A stretch of 33,478 nucleotides of DNA from the NCBI GenBank assembly GCA_035457425.1, contig DATIBR010000117.1:1-33478 (forward strand), given 5' to 3'. Source of the stretch: Terriglobales bacterium (lineage in GTDB: Bacteria > Acidobacteriota > Terriglobia > Terriglobales > Acidobacteriaceae). Of the stretch, positions 1-7,222 are shown piece after piece (the first letter of the stretch is position 1; every line of letters begins with the position of its first letter). Made by a program: the position numbers and the translations under genes. A model generated the notes under the pieces. The model was given only the letters and a program-made list of their open reading frames with translations. It was not told the DNA's origin and did no database searches.

Positions 1-1
1 G

Positions 2-577
2 CCCACCGACCGCGAGGACAGCTTCGCCGCCACGCTCGACCTGGCGCGGCGCGCCGGCCTGACCTTCGCGCAGTTCGTGATGCTCACGCCCTTCCCCGGC
101 ACGGTGGACTTCGAGCACTGGGAAAAAGCCCAGGGCGAGGAGGTGCCCAGGGTGGAGGGCGTGCCCATGACAAGGTACTGGCTGATCCCGGCCGAGCGGC
201 GCCCCAAGATGTTCATGCCGCATCCCAGCATGAACTCGGAGGAATTGCGGCAGCGGACGCAAAGCGTGTGGGACGCCTTCTACAGCTTCTCTTCCATCTG
301 GGAGCGCTCCAAGTGCACGCCCAACCTGCGCGCGCGCCTGGCGTTCCTGTTCATCTCGAAGCTCTACCGCCAGATGTACGCCAGCACCGGCATCGCCACC
401 GACAGCGCGCGCCGCAGCAAGGCCACGCGTTGGGCACGCATGCTGGCGAAGCCGTGCCGCCGCCTCTTCCAGGCCAAGCCCATGCCCGACCTGCAGGTGC
501 CGGCACGCAAGGCGCCGGAGTCACCCGGCATGTTCGCCGTCGAAGGAAGCGCCCGCGGGTTGCGGATCTTGCAGTAG
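2..577 (+). CDS. Radical SAM protein, C-terminal part (5' truncated by window)
   Basis: The reading frame is open from the window edge and ends at 577, so only the last ~191 residues are seen. The fragment has the LTPFPGT motif typical of the late barrel of B12-binding-domain radical SAM enzymes (HpnJ- or BchE-like architecture), followed by a family-specific tail with an RRPKMFMPHPSMNSEEL stretch and a very basic C-terminus. The radical SAM CxxxCxxC cluster motif and any cobalamin domain would lie upstream, outside the window. The substrate cannot be told from this part. The gene is convergent with the response regulator that follows, with only 26 bases between the two stop codons. Confidence 0.75.
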   Translation, partial: PTDREDSFAATLDLARRAGLTFAQFVMLTPFPGTVDFEHWEKAQGEEVPRVEGVPMTRYWLIPAERRPKMFMPHPSMNSEELRQRTQSVWDAFYSFSSIWERSKCTPNLRARLAFLFISKLYRQMYASTGIATDSARRSKATRWARMLAKPCRRLFQAKPMPDLQVPARKAPESPGMFAVEGSARGLRILQ

Positions 578-603
578 CGAGCGCACCGGGCGCGGCCGCC
601 GGC

Positions 604-1242
604 TCACGATGCTCTGCTGCTGGCCTTCACGGCTTTCGGAGAGCACACCGCGACCGAGAAATCGATGACGTAGCGCACCTGCGTCCGGCAGAACAGGCAG
701 CGCGTCTCCTGGATCTCCTGCACGTCCTCGCGGGTCACGCTCAGCGGGAACGAGCGCAGGCACTCGGTGCAGGTCAGCACGATGAACGGGACGCCGCTCG
801 AGTCCTTGCCGTTGCGCGGGATCCAGACCGGCGCCGGGTGGCGGTGGTGGACCACGGCGCGCGCCGCGGAGGTCCGGATCAGCTCGGCGACCGTGCGCAG
901 CAGCTCCTCGGGGTGATGGTGCCCCTTGGGATAGAACGCATCCGCGATCACGCCGCCCGGCACGTGCTCGCTCTGCTCGTACGCGCCGCTGAACGCGATC
1001 ACGGGGATGTCGGGGAACCGCCGCCGCACCACGAAGAGGAACTCGAAGCCCGACATCATCGGCATGTTGAGGTCGGAGATGATGACGTCGGGCGTCATCC
1101 GGCGGAGATGCAGGAGCGCGTCGAAGCCATGCACGGCGGTGCTGACGTCGTATCCCGCGTCGCGCAACAACATGGCAGTCGTCTCGCGGACGCTGGACTC
1201 GTCATCGACGACGAGCACGTGATGTTTGCTGGGGCTGGTCAT
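604..1242 (-). CDS. Response regulator: REC domain fused to a Cys4 zinc-ribbon-like tail
   Basis: The 212-residue protein begins with a complete receiver domain (about 6-125). It has the acidic pair D13/D14, the likely phospho-acceptor D57 in ISDLNMP, a SGAY switch region near 85, and the conserved lysine in FYPKG near 106. There is no DNA-binding helix-turn-helix or enzymatic output domain. Instead the last ~60 residues hold two Cys pairs, C158-x2-C161 and C182-x2-C185, which look like a zinc ribbon. The receiver call follows known family features; metal binding by the tail is inference. The output is probably protein-protein or nucleic-acid contact. No cognate kinase is adjacent, so it is an orphan regulator. 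Confidence 0.85.
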   Translation of the reverse strand: MTSPSKHHVLVVDDESSVRETTAMLLRDAGYDVSTAVHGFDALLHLRRMTPDVIISDLNMPMMSGFEFLFVVRRRFPDIPVIAFSGAYEQSEHVPGGVIADAFYPKGHHHPEELLRTVAELIRTSAARAVVHHRHPAPVWIPRNGKDSSGVPFIVLTCTECLRSFPLSVTREDVQEIQETRCLFCRTQVRYVIDFSVAVCSPKAVKASSRAS

Positions 1243-1442
1243 GACAGGGGGAACCTTTCGACTGCGACGGCCAGATCACAGCAGAGACATCTTAGGTCGC
1301 GGGTGGCCTGCTCCGCTGTTCAGGAGTGACCACCCTCGGACGAAGGCCCGGCAGTGGCGCCGTGAGGGCTCGCGCTGGCAATGTGCGCTCTTGCACAGCC
1401 CGTCGCGAACGCCTGCGAACCACTCGAGGGCGTCCCGTGCCG
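1243..1442. other. Intergenic region with no gene seen
   Basis: This 200-base stretch lies between the small membrane genes and the response regulator start at 1242. Frames on both strands are Arg-rich and look non-coding. It should contain the response regulator promoter, but no convincing box is visible. Confidence 0.5.
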
Positions 1443-1598
1443 CTACTTCGGCTTGTCGTCACGGCCACGACGACGCCGGCCCGGAAGCAGGGGCGGCCAG
1501 TCGCCACGGCTCGGCCGGCCGCGCGGCCACAACCAGACGAACACCAGGCCGACGACCAGCGGGATGATCAGCCAGATCGGGTTGAACGTAGAGATCAT
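1443..1598 (-). CDS. Small single-pass membrane protein, 51 aa
   Basis: A short frame begins with MISTFNPIWLIIPLVVGLV and continues through one hydrophobic segment (about residues 8-24) into an Arg/Pro-rich cytoplasmic-looking tail that ends in RRRRGRDDKPK. It starts 7 bases after the stop of the 73-residue gene upstream and probably shares its transcript. The Shine-Dalgarno sequence is weak (GGTGA-like). The hydrophobic start followed by a strongly basic tail is typical of a real small membrane peptide, but no family is recognised. Confidence 0.5.
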   Translation of the reverse strand: MISTFNPIWLIIPLVVGLVFVWLWPRGRPSRGDWPPLLPGRRRRGRDDKPK

Positions 1599-1605
1599 CT
1601 TCGGT

Positions 1606-1827
1606 TCACCCGCGCACCGCCGAGCGGCCGGCGATCATCATGCCGGCCGCGCCGAGGATGAGGGCACCGCTCACCAGCGGCGACACCCTTTCGCTGTGCT
1701 GGGTCTGGATCCCCACCGACACGCCGCCGGCCGAGAACCCTTCGCGCTCGTTGTGCGCGATGGGGATCACCAGCGACAACAGGCCGAGCACGCCGATCGC
1801 GACTCCGAACCAGAACAGCAGCTTCAT
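1606..1827 (-). CDS. Small two-pass membrane protein, DUF3185-like, 73 aa
   Basis: The protein starts MKLLFWFGVAIGVLGLLSLV (first membrane segment). A polar middle section with a VSVGIQTQHSERV stretch follows, then a second segment (SPLVSGALILGAAGMMIAG). This layout matches the small DUF3185-type proteins common in Acidobacteria and Proteobacteria, in which a central loop ends in S-P before the second helix. The start at 1827 is preceded by a strong GAGGAG ribosome site 4 bases away, so the longer upstream reading in the same frame is not needed. It lies between two other tiny membrane genes. Function unknown. Confidence 0.7.
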   Translation of the reverse strand: MKLLFWFGVAIGVLGLLSLVIPIAHNEREGFSAGGVSVGIQTQHSERVSPLVSGALILGAAGMMIAGRSAVRG

Positions 1828-1874
1828 CGCACTCCTCTTTCCAGCGCTGGAACGCACGTTCCGTTCCGCTTCGT

Positions 1875-2024
1875 TTAGCCCAGTGCGCGGCGCCCGCGCA
1901 GCAGGTTGAACACCACCACGACCAGCGCTACCACCAGCAGGAAGTGCACCAGGCTGCCGCCGATATGAAAGCCGAATCCCAGCAGCCACATGATCACGAG
2001 TATTGCAACGATGGTCCAAAGCAT
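1875..2024 (-). CDS. lmo0937-family small membrane protein, 49 aa
   Basis: The peptide reads MLWTIVAILVIMWLLGFGF, then a short HIGGSLVHFLLVVALVVVV segment and a basic end (LLRGRRALG). The MLWTI start, the two short hydrophobic helices, and the GG-x2-VH-x-LLVVALVVV pattern are those of the lmo0937/DUF5670 family, which is widespread in bacteria and of unknown function. A GAGGAG ribosome site stands 7 bases before the ATG. It is the first of three consecutive tiny membrane genes read on the minus strand. Confidence 0.8.
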   Translation of the reverse strand: MLWTIVAILVIMWLLGFGFHIGGSLVHFLLVVALVVVVFNLLRGRRALG

Positions 2025-2081
2025 GGTGTGTCTCCTCTTCCGTCTTGGTTCTTCAGCAAGGGCCTGGCCTGCCGCGCGACC

Positions 2082-2300
2082 TCACTGCCCGCGGGCGACG
2101 CGCATGCGGTCCCAGTCGTAGCGCAGTCGAGTCGCGCACTGCAGGCAGCTCACCGTGACGCCGGTGGCGCCCGGCAGCCGCATCGGCACGGTGTAATCCT
2201 CATGCGTGCACCCGCCCCGCAGCGCCTTCCACATGGTGGCGAGCATCCCGGGGCCTGGCGTTTCGGTCGTGCGGGTCGATCGCTCCACTAGGTTCCTCAT
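2082..2300 (-). CDS. Small Cys/His protein, possible zinc-binding, 72 aa
   Basis: The C-terminal half, CTHEDYTVPMRLP followed by VSCLQCATRLRYDWDRM, resembles short acidobacterial proteins in which a CxH and a CxxC pair precede a YDW motif. A single zinc site is likely but inferred. The annotated ATG at 2300 has a close GGTGAG ribosome site. An internal ATG at 2234 would give a 50-residue form that begins just before the Cys/His core and could be the true start, because the first 22 residues look unconserved. Function unknown. Confidence 0.6.
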   Translation of the reverse strand: MRNLVERSTRTTETPGPGMLATMWKALRGGCTHEDYTVPMRLPGATGVTVSCLQCATRLRYDWDRMRVARGQ

Positions 2301-2368
2301 TTCTCACCACCGCCGTCCCCGGCGCGTGGCCCGATCAGGCCGGACGCGCCGAGGATGGTGCAGGCCGG

Positions 2369-3073
2369 CTATTTCTCGCCCTGCACCACTTCGGCCGCAT
2401 GCGCCTGCCGGCTGCTGCTGGCGACCGCTGCCATGAACGACGCGGCGACCGCGGGAGCCGGGACAGATCCGCTCAGGATGGCCTTCTGGCGGATCTTCTT
2501 GCCGTAGATGGCGCGGGTGGAATCGTTGTCCTGCTGGATCACCGCACCGGTCAACGAGATTCCCGCGAACAGCCCTTTGGCACGGGAGTAGGTGAGGATC
2601 TCGCTGTCTGCTTTCCAGTCGGTTCCGGCAGAAGCGTGGCGTCCGACCGGTCCGGCGGCAGCCGAGGCGTCGCCGCCCACCTGGAATTTGTTCGAGAGCA
2701 TGCGCTGCATGCCCTGTTCGTTCATCACGACCATGACGAGGTCGATGCCCTGGACCCCGGCTTGCAGACCCCAGCTCCCGCCGCCGACCGAGATGAACGC
2801 CGGCGCGCTCCAGCCTGAAGCGGTGCGGCAGGTCGCGACGCCGCGGCCGTGCTTGCCGCCGAAGATGAACCCGGCCTTGATCATGCGGGGAACGACCGCG
2901 ATGCACTTGGCGTTATCGATCACTTCCTGCGGGATGCCCTTGTCGGGCGCGGCCATGATCTCGTTGAGTACGACGCCCGCGTTGGTCAGGCGCTCGGTCG
3001 AGTCCTCGCGACCGTTCGCCCAGGACAAGCTCGTCAGGGACAACGCGATCGTCAGTAGTAATAGCTTTCTCAT
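2369..3073 (-). CDS. Exported SYLF (YSC84) domain protein
   Basis: The 234-residue protein has a signal peptide (MRKLLLLTIALSLTSLSWANG). A SYLF/YSC84 domain follows, recognisable by CIAVVPRMIKAGFIFGGKHGRGV, SWGLQAGVQGIDLVMVVMN and the late SRAKGLFAGISLTGAVIQQD stretch. In eukaryotes this domain binds phosphoinositides; bacterial members are exported proteins of unclear role, probably envelope or lipid associated. An AGGAGG-like ribosome site lies 9 bases before the ATG at 3073. The Ala/Ser-rich C-terminal tail is not part of the domain. It is the first of three neighbouring genes for secreted proteins on this strand. Confidence 0.88.
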   Translation of the reverse strand: MRKLLLLTIALSLTSLSWANGREDSTERLTNAGVVLNEIMAAPDKGIPQEVIDNAKCIAVVPRMIKAGFIFGGKHGRGVATCRTASGWSAPAFISVGGGSWGLQAGVQGIDLVMVVMNEQGMQRMLSNKFQVGGDASAAAGPVGRHASAGTDWKADSEILTYSRAKGLFAGISLTGAVIQQDNDSTRAIYGKKIRQKAILSGSVPAPAVAASFMAAVASSSRQAHAAEVVQGEK

Positions 3074-3185
3074 GTAAGACAGCCTCCACGGCTGTGGGTG
3101 GTGCGTTTCGCCGCCATCGCTAGCCGCGTTTTGCTTCTTGCAGGGTCACGAGCCTGCCCATCGAGCGCCTTCGCCCTCCGTGCGT

Positions 3186-5510
3186 TCAGCGGGAGGACTG
3201 CAGGCGTAGATCCTGATCGAGCCGGAAGGTCAGCAGCGTCTCGGCCGGGACGCGCACTTCTTTGCCGCGCGTGAGCACCTGGGTGCCCAGGCCGGCGCCC
3301 GCTCCGATCGCGGCGCCGATGGCCGCGCCCTTGCCGCCGCCCACGATGGCGCCGATCAGCGTGCCGAGTGCCGCGCCGCCGCCCACCATGATGGCCGTCT
3401 TCTTGTTCGCGCCTACGCCCTGCCCACCTTGCTGCTCCAGGTCGCCGGTGCTCACCAGGTATCTGGTTCCGGAGATCGTCACGGAAGTGACGTCGAGCAC
3501 CAGCTCCGATGCGGAAGTGATGCCGCCGCCGTCCGCGCTGCGGATGACGAGCTCGGCGTCGGAACCTTTGGGGATGGTGACCGCGCCGAAGCCGTCGACT
3601 ACGTCGGTGCTGACCACGGCGGAATACGTCTGGCCGGCAGTCGCCGTCTTGGAGTCGATCGCCTCATTGGTCCGGACTGAGAGCTCCGTCCCATTGGGAA
3701 TGGTGGTAGCGGCGCCGCTGCCGGTGTAGCGCGCATTGCCGAGCTCGAAGTCGGCACGGCATCCTTTGTCCACCCACACGCGCGAAGCGTCATAGCCCCA
3801 GCTGGAGCCCTGCACGCATTCCGAATCGCTGAGCCGGCGGCTGAGACGGATCCCGCTGCGAGTATCCGCCGCGCAATACGTCCGCCCGTAGTCGTTGGAT
3901 TGCGATTCGCAGCGGACACGGCGCGAGAGTTGGCTGGTGTTGTCGCCATATCCGAGACGCAGCGCATCGCCCTCGTTCAGCGTGACTTGGTTGATCCTGC
4001 CGTCGAGCGTGTAATCGACCCGCAGCGTCTTGCTCTGGTTGGGCGCGGGGTCGCCGCCCATGGTGTCGTTGTTCACCTGGAGGTTGAGCTGATTGCCCTG
4101 GATCCGCGAGTTCAGCCGTCCGGTGACGTCGGAGTTGCGATAGCCCGAGCCATAGGTCGCGCGGTCGATGCGCAACGTGCCGTAGTTCCCGCTGTTCTCG
4201 CCGTACCCCAACCGCAGCGTGTCGCCTTCATTGATGACCGCCTGGTTGGTGCGGCCGTTGAGCGTGTAGTCGACGCGCAGCGTCTTGCTCTGGCTGGGCG
4301 CGGGGTCACCGCCCATGGTGTTGTTGTCCACGCGCAGGTCGAGCTGGTTATTGCGGACCTGCGAGCTCAGCCGCGCGGTGACGTCGCTGCTGCGATAGCT
4401 CGAGCCATAGATGGCACGGTCGATGCGCAGCGTGCCGTAACTTCCGTTGCCCACGGACAGGCGCAGCATGTCGCCTTCGTTGATCACGACCTGGTCGCTG
4501 CGTCCGTTCACCGAATACTGCACGGTGAGGGTCTTGCTCTGGTTGGGCGCGGGATCACCGCCCATGGTGTCGTTGTTCACCCGGAGGTTGAGCTGATTGC
4601 CCTGGATCTGCGAGTTCAGCCGTCCGGTGACGTCGGAGCTGCGATAGCCTGAGCCATAGATGGCGCGGTCGATGCGCAGCGTGCCGTAGTTCCCGCTGTT
4701 CTCACCGTACCCCAACCGCAGCGTGTCGCCTTCGTTGATGACCGCCTGGTCGGTGCGGCCGTTGAGCGTGTAGTCGACGCGCAGCGTCTTGCTCTGGTTG
4801 GGCGCGGGATCACCGCCCATGGTGTCGTTGTTCACCTGGAGGTTGAGCTGATTGCCCTGGATCTGCGAGTTCAGACGTCCGGTGACGTCGGAGCTGCGAT
4901 AGCCTGAGCCATAGGTGGCGCGGTCGATACGCAGCGTGCCGTAGTTCCCGCTGTTCTCACCGTACCCCAACCGCAGCATGTCGCCTTCGTTGATCACGAC
5001 CTCGTTGGCGCGACCGTTCACCGCGTACTGCACGGTAAGGGTCTTGGATTGGTTCGGCGCCGGGTCGCCACCCATGGTGTTGTTGTCCACGCGCAGGTCG
5101 AGTTGATCGCTCCGCACCATGGAGCTCAAGCGCGAGGTGACGTCGGAGTTGCGGTAGCCCGTGCCGTAGATGGCGCGGTCGATGCGCAAGGTCCCGTAAT
5201 TCGCGGCGTTGATCTGCAGGTTGACCTGCTGACGGTCACGATAGGAGACCTGCCGGGAGCGTCCCTGGCTATCCTTCAACTGCAGGCGCAGGACCCGTCG
5301 CCCCTGTCGCCCATCGTTGGCCAGCGTGTAGCGGCTCACCCGGAACTTGAGGTTGCCGTCCTGCACCAGCGAGCGGACGCGGTCGGTGACATCCACCCAG
5401 TTATTTCCCGAGCCGTAGTCGGCGCGGACGATCTCCCAGCCCTCGGCGGCCGCCATCACGGGCAAGGCCAGCAGGCATAGCAGGACAAGAGCAACACATG
5501 ATCTCTTCAC
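3186..5510 (-). CDS. Large exported repeat protein: DUF3395-like repeats + DUF3011 + glycine zipper
   Basis: The protein is ~774 residues with a signal peptide. The GTG at 5510 was chosen because AGGAG sits 7 bases upstream. An ATG at 5525 in the same frame would add five residues. Residues ~24-104 form a divergent first unit. Residues 105-527 hold five near-identical units of 83-85 residues built on YGTLRIDRA-x-YG, DVT-x-RL, NTMGGDPAP and VINEGD-x-LRL; this resembles DUF3395, the beta-rich domain at the end of DnaJC11-type proteins. Residues ~528-595 match DUF3011 (paired Cys, SRRLSDSECVQGSSWGY). A beta-rich section follows, then a Gly/Ala zipper (about 705-748) that could insert into a membrane. 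Probably a surface or periplasmic structural protein; function inferred only. Confidence 0.85.
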   Translation of the reverse strand: MKRSCVALVLLCLLALPVMAAAEGWEIVRADYGSGNNWVDVTDRVRSLVQDGNLKFRVSRYTLANDGRQGRRVLRLQLKDSQGRSRQVSYRDRQQVNLQINAANYGTLRIDRAIYGTGYRNSDVTSRLSSMVRSDQLDLRVDNNTMGGDPAPNQSKTLTVQYAVNGRANEVVINEGDMLRLGYGENSGNYGTLRIDRATYGSGYRSSDVTGRLNSQIQGNQLNLQVNNDTMGGDPAPNQSKTLRVDYTLNGRTDQAVINEGDTLRLGYGENSGNYGTLRIDRAIYGSGYRSSDVTGRLNSQIQGNQLNLRVNNDTMGGDPAPNQSKTLTVQYSVNGRSDQVVINEGDMLRLSVGNGSYGTLRIDRAIYGSSYRSSDVTARLSSQVRNNQLDLRVDNNTMGGDPAPSQSKTLRVDYTLNGRTNQAVINEGDTLRLGYGENSGNYGTLRIDRATYGSGYRNSDVTGRLNSRIQGNQLNLQVNNDTMGGDPAPNQSKTLRVDYTLDGRINQVTLNEGDALRLGYGDNTSQLSRRVRCESQSNDYGRTYCAADTRSGIRLSRRLSDSECVQGSSWGYDASRVWVDKGCRADFELGNARYTGSGAATTIPNGTELSVRTNEAIDSKTATAGQTYSAVVSTDVVDGFGAVTIPKGSDAELVIRSADGGGITSASELVLDVTSVTISGTRYLVSTGDLEQQGGQGVGANKKTAIMVGGGAALGTLIGAIVGGGKGAAIGAAIGAGAGLGTQVLTRGKEVRVPAETLLTFRLDQDLRLQSSR
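3930..5198 (-). repeat. Five in-frame tandem repeats of 249-255 bp inside the exported repeat gene
   Basis: Units run 5198-4944, 4943-4689, 4688-4440, 4439-4185 and 4184-3930 in reading direction. Four are 255 bp and the third is 249 bp because its linker is shortened to SVGNGS. Units 2, 3 and 5 share the GRLNS-x-IQGNQLNL variant. Units 1 and 4 share the DLRVDNNTMGG variant. Long stretches are identical at DNA level, which suggests recent unequal crossing-over or gene conversion. All indels keep frame, so selection acts on the protein. Confidence 0.9.
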
Positions 5511-5551
5511 GGTACATCTCCTCATCGAACTTCCAGCTTTTTGCCGTCGAG

Positions 5552-6058
5552 TCAGCGGCGGCCTGTCACATCGCGAATGATGTCCATAACCCTTTGGGTT
5601 CGGCCCTCGACGATCAGCGCATCCTTCCCGATCAGGCCGCGGGAGTATCCCCACGGCAGCGGGTTCAAGGTGCGTTCGACCTCGCCGTCGAGCGGCTCGA
5701 GCCGCTGCTGCAATCTCGGTGACAACAGGGCGTTGCGCCGCAGTTGCTTGCGAAGTCCCGGAGAAAGTTTGCCGGTCTGCTTGGTCGCCCCTGCGGGCCT
5801 TCTCTGGCCCGCGGCGCGGTAATGGCGGCGGATCGTCGCGCGATCCCGCGCGCTGAAGGCGATCGGATCGCGCTCCCAGACCTCTTCCGCCGCGGAAGCA
5901 TCGGTCGCCCATGGTTTCTCGCGCGCATCCGCGACCAGGTCGCGCGGTGCGGCCCTGTGCTTCGCTGCGCGGTCACTGGCGGCCGCGACAGGCGGCAGAG
6001 GCAGAGCCATTGCGGCGCCGGCAGCGATCACCAGGGCGTAGTGCGTGATACAGCTCAT
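5552..6058 (-). CDS. Exported CigR/RcnB-like protein
   Basis: The 168-residue protein begins with a signal peptide (MSCITHYALVIAAGAAMALP). A charged middle region follows, then a C-terminal half organised as KLSPGLRKQLRRNALLSPRLQQRLEPL and ending in GKDALIVEGRTQRVMDIIRDV. This pattern of Pro-Gly-x-x-K/R-x-L steps followed by a final beta hairpin is that of the RcnB/CigR-like periplasmic proteins. Members have varied or unknown roles (metal homeostasis accessory, virulence modulation), so no specific job is assigned. It is 26 bases upstream of the ATG of the repeat-protein gene on the same strand and may be cotranscribed with it. Confidence 0.65.
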   Translation of the reverse strand: MSCITHYALVIAAGAAMALPLPPVAAASDRAAKHRAAPRDLVADAREKPWATDASAAEEVWERDPIAFSARDRATIRRHYRAAGQRRPAGATKQTGKLSPGLRKQLRRNALLSPRLQQRLEPLDGEVERTLNPLPWGYSRGLIGKDALIVEGRTQRVMDIIRDVTGRR

Positions 6059-6087
6059 GAGGAAGACTCTCGACTAACAGGACGACG

Positions 6088-6240
6088 CTAGCAGTGAGAG
6101 GGCACGAGAGTCTGCTCACAACTGCTCATCCGCCCGTTGTGGTCACTTGTGACCAGACAGGAACACGGCCACATCCCATACTTGGCCTTGCGGTTGGGAC
6201 TCTGGAGGCAAGCGAGTTCGTCGACTGTGCCGTACCGCAT
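6088..6240 (-). CDS. Doubtful small ORF, 50 aa, with strong ribosome site
   Basis: A 50-codon frame starts at an ATG that is preceded by AGGAGG at 9 bases. The peptide is rich in Cys, Ser and Met, has no hydrophobic segment, and resembles nothing known. The composition looks non-coding; only the ribosome site argues for it. It lies inside the 351-base gap between the CigR-like gene and the LPxTA-protein gene, overlapping the palindrome at 6140-6155. Confidence 0.2.
   Translation of the reverse strand: MRYGTVDELACLQSPNRKAKYGMWPCSCLVTSDHNGRMSSCEQTLVPSHC
6140..6155. promoter_or_regulatory. Perfect palindrome, operator-like
   Basis: TGGTCACTTGTGACCA has 7-base perfect arms around TT. It sits in the gap between the divergent CigR-like gene (start 6058) and the sorted-protein gene (start 6410). 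The size and symmetry suit a dimeric repressor or activator site. No matching regulator can be named from sequence. Confidence 0.35.
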
Positions 6241-6409
6241 CTCTAATCCCCTCCTGAATCGGTTCCTGCCGCGAGATCTCGCGCTTGCTTTGCGACTGAG
6301 CTTCTGCTGATAGATCCAGCGATCATCATTCCAGGACGCGCCGGCCCCGCACCGCTCCGCCGCGCAACTTCGCGCGACGGCAACCCGAATCTTCAGAGAG
6401 AAGGCTGTA

Positions 6410-7063
6410 ATGAGACTCTTCAACAGGTTGTTCACCATTGTCTGCATCGTCGCCCTTTGCCTTGCCGTTCTGCCGGTCGCCTCGGCTTCCGAGTGGAACC
6501 GCAAGACCATCGTCACCTTCAGCGGCCCGGTCGAAGTTCCTGGCGTGGGCGCGCAGGTGCTGCCTGCCGGCACGTACGTCTTCAAGATCATGGACTCGCT
6601 CTCGGACCGCCACATCGTCCAGATCTTCAACGAGCGCGAAGACCACCTCTACACCACCATCCTGGCGATCCCGAACTTCCGTCTGCAGTCGACTGACAAG
6701 ACGGTCATGACGTTCAAGGAGCGCGCGGAAGGCCAGCCCCAGGCGATCCGTGCATGGTTCTATCCCGGCCGTCAATGGGGTGAGGAATTCGTGTATCCCA
6801 AGGCGAAGGCGCTCGAGCTCGCGCGAGTCAGCAACGAGCCGGTGCTCTACGCCGAGGCCTCCAGCATCGAGGACCTCAGGACCGTGCCGGTCGAAGCGGT
6901 GAAGCCGACCGGAGAACCGGTCGCGATCGCTGAAGTCGTTCAGCCGCCGCCGATGGAAACAGCCGAGGCTCTGCCGCACACGGCAAGCTATTTGCCGCTG
7001 CTGGCTCTGCTCGGGCTGCTCTCGATGGGCGCGTCTGGCCTGATCAGGAAGTACTCCGCCTAA
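6410..7063 (+). CDS. Exported protein with LPHTA sorting signal (predicted sortase substrate)
   Basis: The 217-residue protein has a signal peptide (1-27, cleavage after ASA). A ~130-residue beta-rich domain opens WNRKTIVTFSGPVEVPG and LPAGTYVFKI. A Pro/Glu-rich linker ends in the sorting motif LPHTA (188-192), followed by a hydrophobic segment (195-210) and the short basic end IRKYSA. The globular part resembles small acidobacterial exported proteins that begin KTxVTFSxPVxVPG. The C-terminal triad of motif, membrane helix and basic residues is the classic sortase substrate layout. A GAGAAGG ribosome site precedes the ATG by 5 bases. It is upstream of the VWFA and sortase genes on the same strand, so it is the natural substrate candidate. 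The acceptor is unknown. Confidence 0.85.
   Translation: MRLFNRLFTIVCIVALCLAVLPVASASEWNRKTIVTFSGPVEVPGVGAQVLPAGTYVFKIMDSLSDRHIVQIFNEREDHLYTTILAIPNFRLQSTDKTVMTFKERAEGQPQAIRAWFYPGRQWGEEFVYPKAKALELARVSNEPVLYAEASSIEDLRTVPVEAVKPTGEPVAIAEVVQPPPMETAEALPHTASYLPLLALLGLLSMGASGLIRKYSA
6971..7060 (+). other. LPxTA cell-surface sorting signal (LPHTA + TM + basic tail)
   Basis: The codons for LPHTAS are followed at once by YLPLLALLGLLSMGASGL and RK. The same arrangement, LPQTAS-PLPLIGLLG with an RKRK end, closes the gene at 23681-23977. The shared LPxTAS-x-LPL-x2-LLG pattern goes beyond the bare motif and points to one sorting enzyme. Confidence 0.8.
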
Positions 7064-7222
7064 GGGCACTCGCGGGGTCGACTCTGCGGCGTGAGCGGTG
7101 AACATCGCTCAAGCAGGCTGTACGCTTCCGGAAAACAAGCCGGGGCGTGCAGCCTTCGCAGCGTTTCAGCGGCCCGGGCCATCGTTCTCCGCGTCATCGT
7201 CTAGCCGACGGACTGAGGTTGC

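Larger units (their letters stand above)
6059..6409. other. 351-base divergent intergenic region upstream of the sorted-protein operon
   Basis: The gap separates the CigR-like gene and the LPHTA gene, which face away from each other. It holds the palindrome at 6140-6155 and one doubtful small ORF. Its composition is less GC-rich around 6100-6320. It should carry the promoters for both directions; no clear -35/-10 pair was identified. Confidence 0.5.

Noticed and set aside
3186-3400. C-terminal glycine-rich segment of the repeat protein considered as a sortase sorting signal
   Set aside because: There is no LPxTA/LPxTG motif and the segment is followed by ~25 polar residues; it is better explained as a glycine zipper.
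3930-5198. Repeat array considered as CRISPR
   Set aside because: Units are 249-255 bases, contiguous and protein-coding; there are no short repeats with unique spacers.
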